Positions 37,242 through 45,125 of a stretch of DNA of 64,000 nt are shown piece after piece; positions within the stretch are counted from its first letter, which is position 1; the number at the start of each line of letters is the position of its first letter. The notes under the pieces are model-generated. The model was not told where the DNA came from. It made no database searches and saw only the letters and a list, made by a program, of their open reading frames with translations. A program made the translations under genes and the position numbers. The DNA comes from Georgfuchsia toluolica. GTDB taxonomy: Bacteria; Pseudomonadota; Gammaproteobacteria; Burkholderiales; Rhodocyclaceae. The stretch spans positions 744,001 to 808,000 of the forward strand of contig NZ_CAJQUM010000001.1 in NCBI RefSeq assembly GCF_907163265.1. Reading direction: 5' to 3'.

Positions 37242-38000
37242 TCAGACTGTCTTTAATTTCAACTCGCGCATCGATTTGCGTGCAAATACCAGGTCTTCCC
37301 ATGCCTTGGCCTTGTCCGACAGATTGCGCAGCAAATAGGCCGGATGATAGGTGACTATCAGAGGAATGCCCTGGTGCTCGAACCGACGGCCGCGCGAAGC
37401 GCCGATTTTTACTTCGACGCCGAGCAGCGTCTGCGCCGCGGGACGGCCGAGGGCAACGATCAGTTTCGGTTGAATCAGTGCGATCTGGCGTTGCAGATAG
37501 GGCCAGCAGGCAGCCGTCTCTTCAGGTTCCGGCGTGCGGTTGTTGGGCGGACGGCATTTCACCGCGTTGGCGATGTAGACGTCCTTGCCGCGCTTGATGT
37601 CGATGGCGGCGAGCATGGCGTCGAGCAGCTTGCCGGCCTGGCCGACGAAAGGTTCGCCGCGCTCATCCTCTTCTGCGCCCGGCCCTTCGCCGACGAAAAG
37701 CCAGTCGGCATTCACATCGCCGACGCCGAGCACGGCCTGCTTGCGCGCTTGGCACAAGCCACAGGTGCGGCATGCGGCGACAGATTGCCTGAGTTCCTCC
37801 CAGTCCATGCGGGCGATTCGTGATGCTCGATCCCCCTGCCCTTCGACAGGCTCAGGGTGAACGGCTATCGGTGCTTCGACAGGCCTGTCCTGAGCAGTGA
37901 CGAAGGGCTCATCAGCACGAACAGTTTCGGTTTTGTTGCGCAGCCTCCAGATCGGGCCGAGGCCCATTTCGCAGAGAATGGCATCGCGCTTTTGGGTCAT
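37242..38000 (-). CDS. Family 4/5 Fe-S uracil-DNA glycosylase
   Basis: A 252-residue uracil-DNA glycosylase of the iron-sulfur type. Residues ~83-250 hold the enzyme: CRTCGLC and two later Cys (KCRPPNN and ACWPYL) for the [4Fe-4S] cluster, the active-site GEGPGAEEDERGEPFVGQAG, and the C-terminal TYHPAYLLR motif. The N-terminal ~65 residues are a low-conservation linker, part of it (HPEPVEG) encoded by a palindromic repeat. It removes uracil from DNA. It heads the udg-rimI-tsaB order with 12 bases to rimI. Confidence 0.92.
   Translation of the reverse strand: MTQKRDAILCEMGLGPIWRLRNKTETVRADEPFVTAQDRPVEAPIAVHPEPVEGQGDRASRIARMDWEELRQSVAACRTCGLCQARKQAVLGVGDVNADWLFVGEGPGAEEDERGEPFVGQAGKLLDAMLAAIDIKRGKDVYIANAVKCRPPNNRTPEPEETAACWPYLQRQIALIQPKLIVALGRPAAQTLLGVEVKIGASRGRRFEHQGIPLIVTYHPAYLLRNLSDKAKAWEDLVFARKSMRELKLKTV
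37838..37909. repeat. Short palindromic repeat inside the uracil-DNA glycosylase gene
   Basis: Two related units, CCTTCGACAGGCTCAGG and CTTCGACAGGCCTGTCCTGAG, lie 14 bases apart. Their reverse complement is the familiar CCTGAGCCTGTCGAAGG repeat scattered through many proteobacterial genomes. Here it is in frame and encodes HPEPVEG in the linker before the enzyme domain. Confidence 0.8.
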
Positions 38001-38012
38001 GACTGAGTCATC

Positions 38013-38489
38013 TCAGGCGGCCTTGCCGGCGACGAGTGCCGTCCGGCCGATATCGCAGGTCATCACGATGGCATCTTCGCGGCCATTGGCGGCCGGATAG
38101 TAGCCGCGCCGCTCGCCGATGACGACGAAACCGAAACGGCGGTACATCTCCAGTGCATTGATATTGCTGGGCCTTACTTCGAGAAACATGAATTTGCAAC
38201 CTCGCTCGTCTGCATCGGCGAGGAGGTGGGTCAGCATGGTTCCACCGAACCCCTGGCCCTGCCGCTCGGGCACGACGGTGATGTTGAGCAAATGCACTTC
38301 GTCGAGTACCACCATCATCAACGCATAAGCGATGATTACTTCCTTCTCGCGCGCTACCCAGGCGCGGTAGCCAGCAGCCAGCGAGTCGACAAACACGCCA
38401 TGGGTCCAGGGAAAGGGATAGCTGCGCTGTTCCACCGCGACGACCTGGTCGAGGTCGGCAGCGGTCATCGGCTGGAACTCGAGCGTCAT
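38013..38489 (-). CDS. rimI: Ribosomal protein S18 alanine N-acetyltransferase
   Basis: A 158-residue GNAT-fold acetyltransferase. The acetyl-CoA loop is RQGQGFGGTMLTHLL near residue 80 and the C-terminal family motif NALEMYRRFGFVVIGERRGYY is present. RimI acetylates the N-terminal Ala of ribosomal protein S18. Its start overlaps the tsaB stop by 4 bases, a common tsaB-rimI pairing. Confidence 0.92.
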   Translation of the reverse strand: MTLEFQPMTAADLDQVVAVEQRSYPFPWTHGVFVDSLAAGYRAWVAREKEVIIAYALMMVVLDEVHLLNITVVPERQGQGFGGTMLTHLLADADERGCKFMFLEVRPSNINALEMYRRFGFVVIGERRGYYPAANGREDAIVMTCDIGRTALVAGKAA

Positions 38490-39181
38490 TTGCTACCGCC
38501 CCGGGCGAGGCGTTCCTGCGTGGTGAGGGCCACCTTGTTGCGTACGTAAAACGGCACGGCTTGCGCAGGTGGCAGCGCCCCCCTGCTCTGGCGCAATTGC
38601 CTTGCGGCGAGCCGTACGACGGCAGGCGCCAGCGCCGGCACTTGCGGATCAATGGACAACAGCGCATCACCCAAACGCACAGCGAGGGTATCCGCATAAC
38701 TGGCAAAACCATCGCCGCAACCCATCCATTCCCTGCCAGGAGGCAAGGGCAACAGTTCCGGCGGGCATACCAAAGGCGCGAGGACTTCTTCCACCTTGTC
38801 GCCATTCACTTCATAAGCAGCGCAATAGACCTCATTCATACGCGCATCGAGACAGGACAGCATGCGGCCGGGTCCCTGCGCCAAGGCCAGTGCGGCAAGT
38901 GTAACGATGGGAATCACGGGCAGATTGGCGCCATAAGCCAGCCCCTGCGCCACGCCGCAGGCCATGCGCAAGCCGGTGAAGCTGCCGGGGCCGGCGCCGA
39001 AGGCGATGGCGTCGAGTTGTTGCAATGAAACACCGGCTTCGGCCAGCACCTGCTGCACCCAGGGCAGCAGCCGATCCGACCCGCCATTTACGCAAAATTC
39101 GGCGCGCTCGATCAGGCTGTCGTCTATCGACAACGCGACGGACAACATGTGCGTGGAGGTTTCGAGCGCAAGGAGTTTCAC
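38486..39181 (-). CDS. tsaB: tRNA t6A modification protein TsaB
   Basis: A 231-residue ASKHA-fold protein from GTG 39181: VKLLALETSTHMLSVALSID. FGAGPGSFTGLRMACGVAQGLAY near residue 66 is the family signature. TsaB stabilises TsaD in forming threonylcarbamoyl-adenosine at A37 of ANN-decoding tRNAs. The frame stays open far upstream, but the MFS gene on the other strand and the homology start exclude the longer version. It overlaps rimI by 4 bases. Confidence 0.93.
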   Translation of the reverse strand: MKLLALETSTHMLSVALSIDDSLIERAEFCVNGGSDRLLPWVQQVLAEAGVSLQQLDAIAFGAGPGSFTGLRMACGVAQGLAYGANLPVIPIVTLAALALAQGPGRMLSCLDARMNEVYCAAYEVNGDKVEEVLAPLVCPPELLPLPPGREWMGCGDGFASYADTLAVRLGDALLSIDPQVPALAPAVVRLAARQLRQSRGALPPAQAVPFYVRNKVALTTQERLARGGSK

Positions 39182-39205
39182 GCTGCGGATTTTACCCGAT
39201 GGATA

Positions 39206-40570
39206 ATGCAGCCCTTTTCCAAAACTTTCTCTTTCATGCAAGCATTGATCTCTCCAGCACCAGCTACATCTTACAGCCCTGCCGTGCAGCGCAAAGTAGC
39301 GTTGGCTGCCTGCTTCGGCAGCTTTCTCGAGTGGTATGACTTCCTCACTTTCGCCTCGCTGGCGACGGTGTTTGGCGAGCTGTTCTTTCCCGGCGACGAT
39401 CCGACCGTGCGCCTGCTGCAAAGCCTCGCCACCTTTGGTGTTGGCATGGTGGTGCGGCCGCTGGGCGCTGCCTTGTTCGGTTCGCTTGGCGATCGCTATG
39501 GACGGCGCATCGTCTTCATCGCCACCATCGTCTTGATGGGCGTGGCGACCTTCGCCGTCGGACTGTTGCCAGTGCATGCCGATGTGGGGTTTGTCGCACC
39601 GCTGCTGCTGGTATGCCTGCGCCTGTTGCAAGGGCTGGCGATGGGTGGCGAAATCGGCGGCGCCATCGTCTACCTCACCGAGCATGCGCCGCTGGAACGG
39701 CGCGGTACGACCACCAGCGTGCTGCAATTGATGGGGCCGCTCGGGGTAATGACATCGACCTTTCAGATCGTGCTCTTGCAACGCTGGCTCAGTGAGAGTG
39801 AATTCCTCTCATGGGGCTGGCGCGTGCCATTCCTGCTCTCGGCCCTGTTGCTGGCGGTTTCAATGAAAAGTCGCATGGCCCTGCATGAATCGCCGGTGTT
39901 CAAGAGCCTGAGCGACAACCGCCAGGTAGCGAAGACGCCGCTGCGCGACTGTCTGGCCGACCCGCTCACGCGCAAACGCATGGTGTTGCTGTTCTTCTGC
40001 ATTTCCTCGGGCGGCTCGCTGCTGTTCTTCTCGTCGCAGGTCTATGCGCCGGTGTTTCTCAAGACCGTGGCAGGCATGAACAGCACACTGGTCGGCGAGT
40101 TGACCATCGCGGCGACATTGCTGCTGTTTCCGTTCACGATCCTGGCCGGCTGGCTCTCGGACCGCATTGGTCGGCGGCCGGTATTGTTGGCCGGATTACT
40201 GCTAGGTGCGGCAGGCGTAATGCCGGTGTATTGGGGGCTGATGAACTTCGGCGGCGCACAGGTCGATAGCCTCGCGGTTGTTGGCCTGCTGTTGGTACTG
40301 GTGACTGCGGTGGCATTGATCACGGGGCCGCAGACCGCATTCCTCGCTGAACTTTTTCCGGCGCGCACGCGCTACTCAGCAGTGGGCCTGCCGCACAACC
40401 TCGCCGCCGGCTGGATCGGCGGCATGTCGCCTTTCATGGTGACCTTGATCGCAAAGCAGACCGACAGCCCGTTGGCGGGATTGCTCTATCCCACGCTGCT
40501 GCTGGTCGTGGCTTTCACCGTGGGCTGGTTCTTCCTGCCCGAAACTCGCGGCAAAAACCTCAACGATTAA
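39206..40570 (+). CDS. MFS transporter, metabolite:H+ symporter family
   Basis: A protein of about 454 residues with 12 hydrophobic segments. The start FGSFLEWYDFLTFASLATVFGELF and the loop GSLGDRYGRRIVF near residue 95 are typical of the metabolite:H+ symporter branch (ProP/KgtP/ShiA-like), as is GWRVPFLLSALL. The substrate, probably an organic acid or osmolyte, cannot be assigned. ATG 39206 or 39236 are both possible starts. It is divergent from tsaB and convergent with the ABC ATPase gene, whose stop is adjacent. Confidence 0.87.
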   Translation: MQPFSKTFSFMQALISPAPATSYSPAVQRKVALAACFGSFLEWYDFLTFASLATVFGELFFPGDDPTVRLLQSLATFGVGMVVRPLGAALFGSLGDRYGRRIVFIATIVLMGVATFAVGLLPVHADVGFVAPLLLVCLRLLQGLAMGGEIGGAIVYLTEHAPLERRGTTTSVLQLMGPLGVMTSTFQIVLLQRWLSESEFLSWGWRVPFLLSALLLAVSMKSRMALHESPVFKSLSDNRQVAKTPLRDCLADPLTRKRMVLLFFCISSGGSLLFFSSQVYAPVFLKTVAGMNSTLVGELTIAATLLLFPFTILAGWLSDRIGRRPVLLAGLLLGAAGVMPVYWGLMNFGGAQVDSLAVVGLLLVLVTAVALITGPQTAFLAELFPARTRYSAVGLPHNLAAGWIGGMSPFMVTLIAKQTDSPLAGLLYPTLLLVVAFTVGWFFLPETRGKNLND

Positions 40571-41377
40571 TCAACTGGTTGCGGCGATGCTCAGACTTTC
40601 GGCAATCGGCTTGCCGGGATAGTGAAAGGCCACTGGGCCGTCCGCCTTGGCGTCGAGGAACTGGCGCACGAAGGGATCGTCGGACGTCTTGATTTCCTCG
40701 GTTGGCCCCTCGGCGACGACCTTGCCTCCTGATATGAAATACAGGTAATCGACCACCTTGATCGACTCGCTCACGTCGTAAGTCACGACGATCGAGGTCA
40801 GGCCCAGCGCATCGTTGAGACGGCGAATCAATGATGCGATCACATTGAGCGAAATCGGGTCGAGGCCGGCGAACGGTTCGTCGTACATCAGCAGATCAGG
40901 ATCGAGGGCAATGGCGCGCGCCAGCGCGACGCGGCGCGCCATGCCGCCGGAGAGCTCTCCCGGCATCAGGGCATGGGCGCCGCGCAGACCAACCGAGTGC
41001 AGTTTCATCAACACCAGATCGTGGATCAGTTCCTCGGGCAGGTCGGTATGCTCGCGCATCGGGAAGGCGATATTGTCGAACACCGACATGTCGCTGAACA
41101 GGCCGCCCTTCTGCAGCATCATGCCGATCTTCTTGCGCAACGTGTAAAGCGCATCGCCATGCATTGCGCTGATCGTTTCGCCCATCACTTTGACCACGCC
41201 CCGGTCCGGACGCTGTTGCGCGCCAAGCATGCGCAACAGGGTCGATTTGCCGCAGCCGCTGGCGCCCAGAATGGCGACCACTTTGCCGCGCGGAATATTC
41301 AGGTTGATACCCTGTAGAACCTTGGTGTCACCGAAGGCAAAATGGACGTCTGAGACTTCTACGATGTTGTCTTGCAT
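40571..41377 (-). CDS. MlaF-like ABC transporter ATPase, lone
   Basis: A 268-residue ATPase. Walker A GASGCGKSTLL near residue 37, Q-loop MLQKGGLFSDMSV, signature LSGGMARRVALARAIA near residue 142 and Walker B LLMYDEPFAGLDP are intact. The sequence is of the MlaF/Ttg2A type that powers phospholipid trafficking for outer-membrane asymmetry. The usual mlaE, mlaD and mlaB partners are not next to it in this window, and the gene stands alone. The start MQDNIVEVSD is chosen by homology; a longer frame reaches 41437. Confidence 0.87.
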   Translation of the reverse strand: MQDNIVEVSDVHFAFGDTKVLQGINLNIPRGKVVAILGASGCGKSTLLRMLGAQQRPDRGVVKVMGETISAMHGDALYTLRKKIGMMLQKGGLFSDMSVFDNIAFPMREHTDLPEELIHDLVLMKLHSVGLRGAHALMPGELSGGMARRVALARAIALDPDLLMYDEPFAGLDPISLNVIASLIRRLNDALGLTSIVVTYDVSESIKVVDYLYFISGGKVVAEGPTEEIKTSDDPFVRQFLDAKADGPVAFHYPGKPIAESLSIAATS

Positions 41378-41490
41378 GGAGGCTGGCGGACGGGTTATTT
41401 GGCAACGGTCGCCAGTATAGTGAAATTGTCGCTGCAAGAATGCGGGGGGCGTCGCCGCTTACAAGCGGGGAGGAGACGATGGCAATCAGC

Positions 41491-41988
41491 TCACTGCGGC
41501 GGGCCACCCCCGCGTATGCGCATCCAATGATGAAACTCCAGGCGTTGATCCGGCGAGAGACGCGGGGGACAATATTCCTGCCGGCCAGCACTGTTCTGGG
41601 ACGGTTCGATCCTTTGCTGATTCAGGGAGGAGTGCGCCTGGCGCATTTGTTCACGCTGCTCGGGCGACATGCGCTGCCAGTGTTCGAGCACCTGTCTGTG
41701 CAACAGATCGCGCTGCTCGGGAGAAAGTGCCGCCCACTGCAGCTTCAGCCATTGCCGCTTTTGCTCGAGCTCCGGCGCGGATGCCCGAGCCAGTTCTTCA
41801 TCGAAGCCACGGAATGTTTCATCGCGCTGATCCGGCGACATATGCTGCAACTCGCCGATCAACTGCAGCAAGGGTTCGTTGCCCATCGGCATCCCGCTGA
41901 CAGCAAAGGAGGACGCACCCCAGCCACAGGCTGTGGCAAACAACAAAAGGTGGAGAATGCGAAGCGGTGTCAAAAGTATTTCCCGCAC
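41491..41988 (-). CDS. DUF3106-like secreted protein
   Basis: A protein of about 165 residues from a GTG near 41988, beginning REILLTPLRILHLLLFATACG, a likely signal peptide ending near SFAVSG. The mature part is helical and rich in repeated SPEQR/SPDQR units (HMSPDQRDETF, ALSPEQRDLLH, RMSPEQREQM), as in DUF3106 proteins. Function is unknown; similar proteins are found in betaproteobacterial genomes beside regulators. It is divergent from the OmpR gene. The start is uncertain because no clear ribosome site is seen. Confidence 0.65.
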   Translation of the reverse strand: MREILLTPLRILHLLLFATACGWGASSFAVSGMPMGNEPLLQLIGELQHMSPDQRDETFRGFDEELARASAPELEQKRQWLKLQWAALSPEQRDLLHRQVLEHWQRMSPEQREQMRQAHSSLNQQRIEPSQNSAGRQEYCPPRLSPDQRLEFHHWMRIRGGGPPQ

Positions 41989-42116
41989 AATCGAACGGTG
42001 TCTATTGTGCGCGAAACACGGAGCTTTCCCATCGTGATTCGGCGCCAAATTGTTACGGTATGTAAACCCCTCTGCAGCAGGCACAGAAGGCGTATTTTCT
42101 GGGTTATGCTGTGACC

Positions 42117-42845
42117 ATGAAAGAAGATCAGATGGACAAGATACTCATCGTCGATGACGATTTGCGTTTGCGCCAACTGCTGGAGCGTTATCTGCACGAT
42201 CAGGGCTTCGGCGCCCGTGCCGTCGAGGGTGCGGAGGCAATGGATCGCGTCATGGCGCGAGAGCATTATGATCTGCTGGTACTCGACCTGATGATGCCGG
42301 GCGAAGATGGCCTGGCGATCTGCCGACGCTTGCGCGGCGCCAAGTCGGATATTCCCATCATCATGTTGACGGCCAAGGGCGACGATGTTGATCGTATCGC
42401 GGGACTGGAACTCGGCGCCGACGACTACCTGCCCAAACCCTTCAACCCGCGCGAGTTGGTGGCGCGCATCCATGCTGTGTTGCGCAGACGCGTAGCATCA
42501 ATCCCCGGCGCCCCGGCGGAAGTCCCTGAGCTGGTCAGCTTCGGCGAGTGCGTGGTAGATCTCGGCATGCGCACACTGAGTCGCAACGGCGTCGAACATG
42601 CGCTGACCACGGGCGAATTTGCCTTGTTGAAAGCGCTGGTGACGCGGCCACGCCAACCCTTGAGCCGCGATCACCTTTCCGAGATGGCCCGCGGCCGCGA
42701 ATATGAAGTGTTCGACCGCGCCATCGACGTGCAAGTGTCGCGCCTGCGCAAGTTGGTCGAAACCGATCCCGCCAAACCGCGCCATATCCAGACCGTGCGC
42801 GGCTTCGGCTACGTCTTCGTGCCGAGCGACGAAGCGGTGGAATGA
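42117..42845 (+). CDS. ompR: OmpR-type response regulator
   Basis: A protein of about 242 residues. The receiver domain (residues ~8-122) has the acidic pair in ILIVDDDLRLR, phospho-accepting Asp in LLVLDLMMPGEDG, Thr in IIMLTAKGD and Lys in YLPKPFNPREL. The winged-helix domain (~140-238) has LTTGEFALLKALVTRPRQPLSRD and HIQTVRGFGYVF. Close to OmpR, which regulates porins and osmotic responses. ATG 42117 is used; ATG 42132 with AAAGAAGA before it is also possible. The kinase gene overlaps its end by 4 bases. Confidence 0.92.
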   Translation: MKEDQMDKILIVDDDLRLRQLLERYLHDQGFGARAVEGAEAMDRVMAREHYDLLVLDLMMPGEDGLAICRRLRGAKSDIPIIMLTAKGDDVDRIAGLELGADDYLPKPFNPRELVARIHAVLRRRVASIPGAPAEVPELVSFGECVVDLGMRTLSRNGVEHALTTGEFALLKALVTRPRQPLSRDHLSEMARGREYEVFDRAIDVQVSRLRKLVETDPAKPRHIQTVRGFGYVFVPSDEAVE

Positions 42846-44152
42846 ACTTCACCAACAGGTTGTTGCCGCGGCTGTTTTTGCTGTTGACGGTGATGATGAC
42901 CGTCTCGGCACTAAGTTGGGCTGCGCTGTTTGTGTATGCGGAACAGGCGCCACGGGCACGCAACTTTGCCCAGGTTCTTACCAGTATCGTCAATCTGACC
43001 CGCGCTGCGCTCGTCGCCGCAGCGCCTGAACGGCGTGGCGATTTGCTGCTAGATCTCGGTCAGCAGGAAGGCGTACGCATCTATGCCGCGGAAAAAAACG
43101 AAGCGGCGGTCGGTGAACCTGACGATTCCTTTCTGCGCGACGTACTGGGCAATCTGCGCAATTCGCTGGGTCCCGATACGAAACTAACCACCGAGCATTA
43201 CGGCAACTCCGGGGTGTTCGTTCTGGTCGATATCGAAGGCGACCACTATTGGATTGGTCTGCCGCGTGGAAGATTCGACCGATCGCGCTCATTGCAGTGG
43301 CTCGGTTGGGGCGTGCTGGGCGCGCTGGTTGCGCTGCTCACGGCTGCCGCCTTCGTTTCCCGATTGACGCGGCCCTTGAAGCGGCTGGTGGCAGCGGCGC
43401 GCATGGTTGGCGAAGGTCGCTATCCCGAGCCTCTGCCCAAAGACGGGCCCGAAGAACTGTCTGCGGTTGCCACCGCTTTCAACCAGATGACGGCTGACCT
43501 TGATCGCCTTGACCAGGATCGGGCGCTTATCCTGGCCGGCATCTCACACGATCTGCGTACGCCGCTCACTCGCTTGCGCATGGGCATTGAAATGACAACC
43601 TCCGATGAGGCAACCCGCGATGGCATGGTCGCCGATGTCGAGGAAATGGATCGCACCATCGGCCAGTTCCTTGATTTCGCCCGCAGCAATGAAACGATGG
43701 CGCATCAGAGCGAAAATCTGCGTGCCCTGCTGGAGGAAATAGCCGAACAATACCGCCGTCGCGGCATCGAACTCGGACTTGATCTTGCCGATGTCGGGCG
43801 GATATCCGTTAACCGCGCGACGCTGCGCCGTGCTGTCGGCAACTTGCTCGACAATGCCACTCGTTATGCCGGGAACGGCCGCCAGTCCGGCACGATCGAT
43901 CTGGCCCTGTATGACGATACGGAGTCTGTGACGATTGAAGTTCGCGACCGCGGCCCCGGCATCCCGATGCAGGAAACCGATCGTCTGCTGCGGCCCTTTA
44001 CCCGATTGGACGATGCGCGCAGCAACCCTGGCGGAGCTGGATTGGGGCTGGCCATCGTCGATCGCATAGCGCGCCAGCATTCAGGCCGCGTTGAACTGGC
44101 GCCACGCGATGGCGGCGGGCTTGTCGCACGCATAATCCTGCCGCGCCGGTAG
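42842..44152 (+). CDS. envZ: EnvZ-type sensor histidine kinase
   Basis: A 436-residue kinase with two membrane segments (residues ~10-32 and ~150-172) enclosing a ~115-residue periplasmic domain, then HAMP (TRPLKRLVAAARMVGEG), the H-box GISHDLRTPLTRLRM near residue 238, N-box NLLDNATRYA and G-boxes DRGPGIP and GGAGLGLAIV. It should phosphorylate the adjacent OmpR-type regulator. Start overlaps the regulator stop (ATGA). Confidence 0.92.
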   Translation: MNFTNRLLPRLFLLLTVMMTVSALSWAALFVYAEQAPRARNFAQVLTSIVNLTRAALVAAAPERRGDLLLDLGQQEGVRIYAAEKNEAAVGEPDDSFLRDVLGNLRNSLGPDTKLTTEHYGNSGVFVLVDIEGDHYWIGLPRGRFDRSRSLQWLGWGVLGALVALLTAAAFVSRLTRPLKRLVAAARMVGEGRYPEPLPKDGPEELSAVATAFNQMTADLDRLDQDRALILAGISHDLRTPLTRLRMGIEMTTSDEATRDGMVADVEEMDRTIGQFLDFARSNETMAHQSENLRALLEEIAEQYRRRGIELGLDLADVGRISVNRATLRRAVGNLLDNATRYAGNGRQSGTIDLALYDDTESVTIEVRDRGPGIPMQETDRLLRPFTRLDDARSNPGGAGLGLAIVDRIARQHSGRVELAPRDGGGLVARIILPRR

Positions 44153-44180
44153 AATGCACCTCCATTGAATGGGGGGCCGG

Positions 44181-44912
44181 ATGCCTGAATTGCTGTTTTA
44201 CCGCCGGATCGTAGCCCTCGACAAGGATAAACACCGGCAACTGCGCGTCGGCGAAATCCGCAAATACGATTTCGCGCAGCAGATCAATTCCGTTCCCCTC
44301 ACCGCCGTTGAATTCTTCGAGACCGCGCGCGAATATCCCATCGTGTTTGCCCAGGCGAACACAGCGGAGCATATGCCCGTCGCCCTGCTCGGCCTGCGCG
44401 ACAAAGAGAATCTGTTCGTCGATCGCAATGGCCACTGGGATGCCCGCTACATTCCTGCATTCGTGCGGCGTTATCCCTTTGCCCACGCCGAAGGCGACGA
44501 GCAGTTGCTGACCTGCATCGACGAAGGCCACCCTGCCGTCGGCGCCGCCGACGGGCAATTGCTGTTTGCCTCCAACGGCTCGCCGACGCCGTTTCTCGAC
44601 AAGGCGATCGCCTTCTTGCGCGACTATCAGGCAGAAGCGGTGCGTACGCGCGATTTCGTAAAGCGACTGTCCGAACTCGATCTATTTACCGGCGTGACGG
44701 CACGCGCGGAACTGCGCTGTGGCGGCGTCTACCAGCTTGGGGGCGCATCCGTGATCAGCGAAACCAGATACCGCGCGCTCAATAAGGAAGTAGTCGAGGA
44801 ATTGTTCCGCAAGGGCTGGCTGGCACTGATTGATGCCCACTTGCTGTCGCTTGGCAATTTGGGCAGATTGATTGACCGGCTGGCAAATAGCGACAAGAAA
44901 AAGACCGGCTGA
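44181..44912 (+). CDS. SapC-family protein
   Basis: A 243-residue protein of the SapC family, first named from a Campylobacter surface-layer locus. ATG 44181 follows a GGGGGGCC ribosome site. Segments INSVPLTAVEFFETAREYPIVF and NGHWDARYIPAFVRRYPFA are family-typical; the C-terminal half includes LDLFTGVTARAELRCGG. No membrane segment or signal peptide. The biochemical function is unknown. It follows the envZ-like gene by 28 bases. Confidence 0.87.
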   Translation: MPELLFYRRIVALDKDKHRQLRVGEIRKYDFAQQINSVPLTAVEFFETAREYPIVFAQANTAEHMPVALLGLRDKENLFVDRNGHWDARYIPAFVRRYPFAHAEGDEQLLTCIDEGHPAVGAADGQLLFASNGSPTPFLDKAIAFLRDYQAEAVRTRDFVKRLSELDLFTGVTARAELRCGGVYQLGGASVISETRYRALNKEVVEELFRKGWLALIDAHLLSLGNLGRLIDRLANSDKKKTG

Positions 44913-44979
44913 ATTCTTCTGACTTGCCAATTCGGCAAAACCGGGTTTTAATTGCAGGAAATCTGCTTGGGGGAATAAT

Positions 44980-45117
44980 ATGTTGTTCGTGATTTATTAC
45001 ATTGTTGCCATCGCCGTTCTCGTTTTGCATTTCACCGGCGTGTTGGCGCGCTACAACATGGAATGGCTGGTTCTGGCGCTTGCCGTTACCGTATTCCCAG
45101 CCGTCATCTATCTCTAG
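44980..45117 (+). CDS. 45-aa membrane protein
   Basis: A short gene with a strong ribosome site (GGGGGA, 6 bases before ATG 44980). It encodes 45 residues starting MLFVIYYIVAIAVLVLHF and ending VTVFPAVIYL. Two hydrophobic helices (about residues 2-18 and 28-44) are separated by TGVLARYNMEW, so it would span the membrane twice. I do not recognise the family. It ends 8 bases before the convergent thrC stop. The hydrophobic pattern and ribosome site argue for a real gene. Confidence 0.6.
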   Translation: MLFVIYYIVAIAVLVLHFTGVLARYNMEWLVLALAVTVFPAVIYL

Positions 45118-45125
45118 CGCAATAG

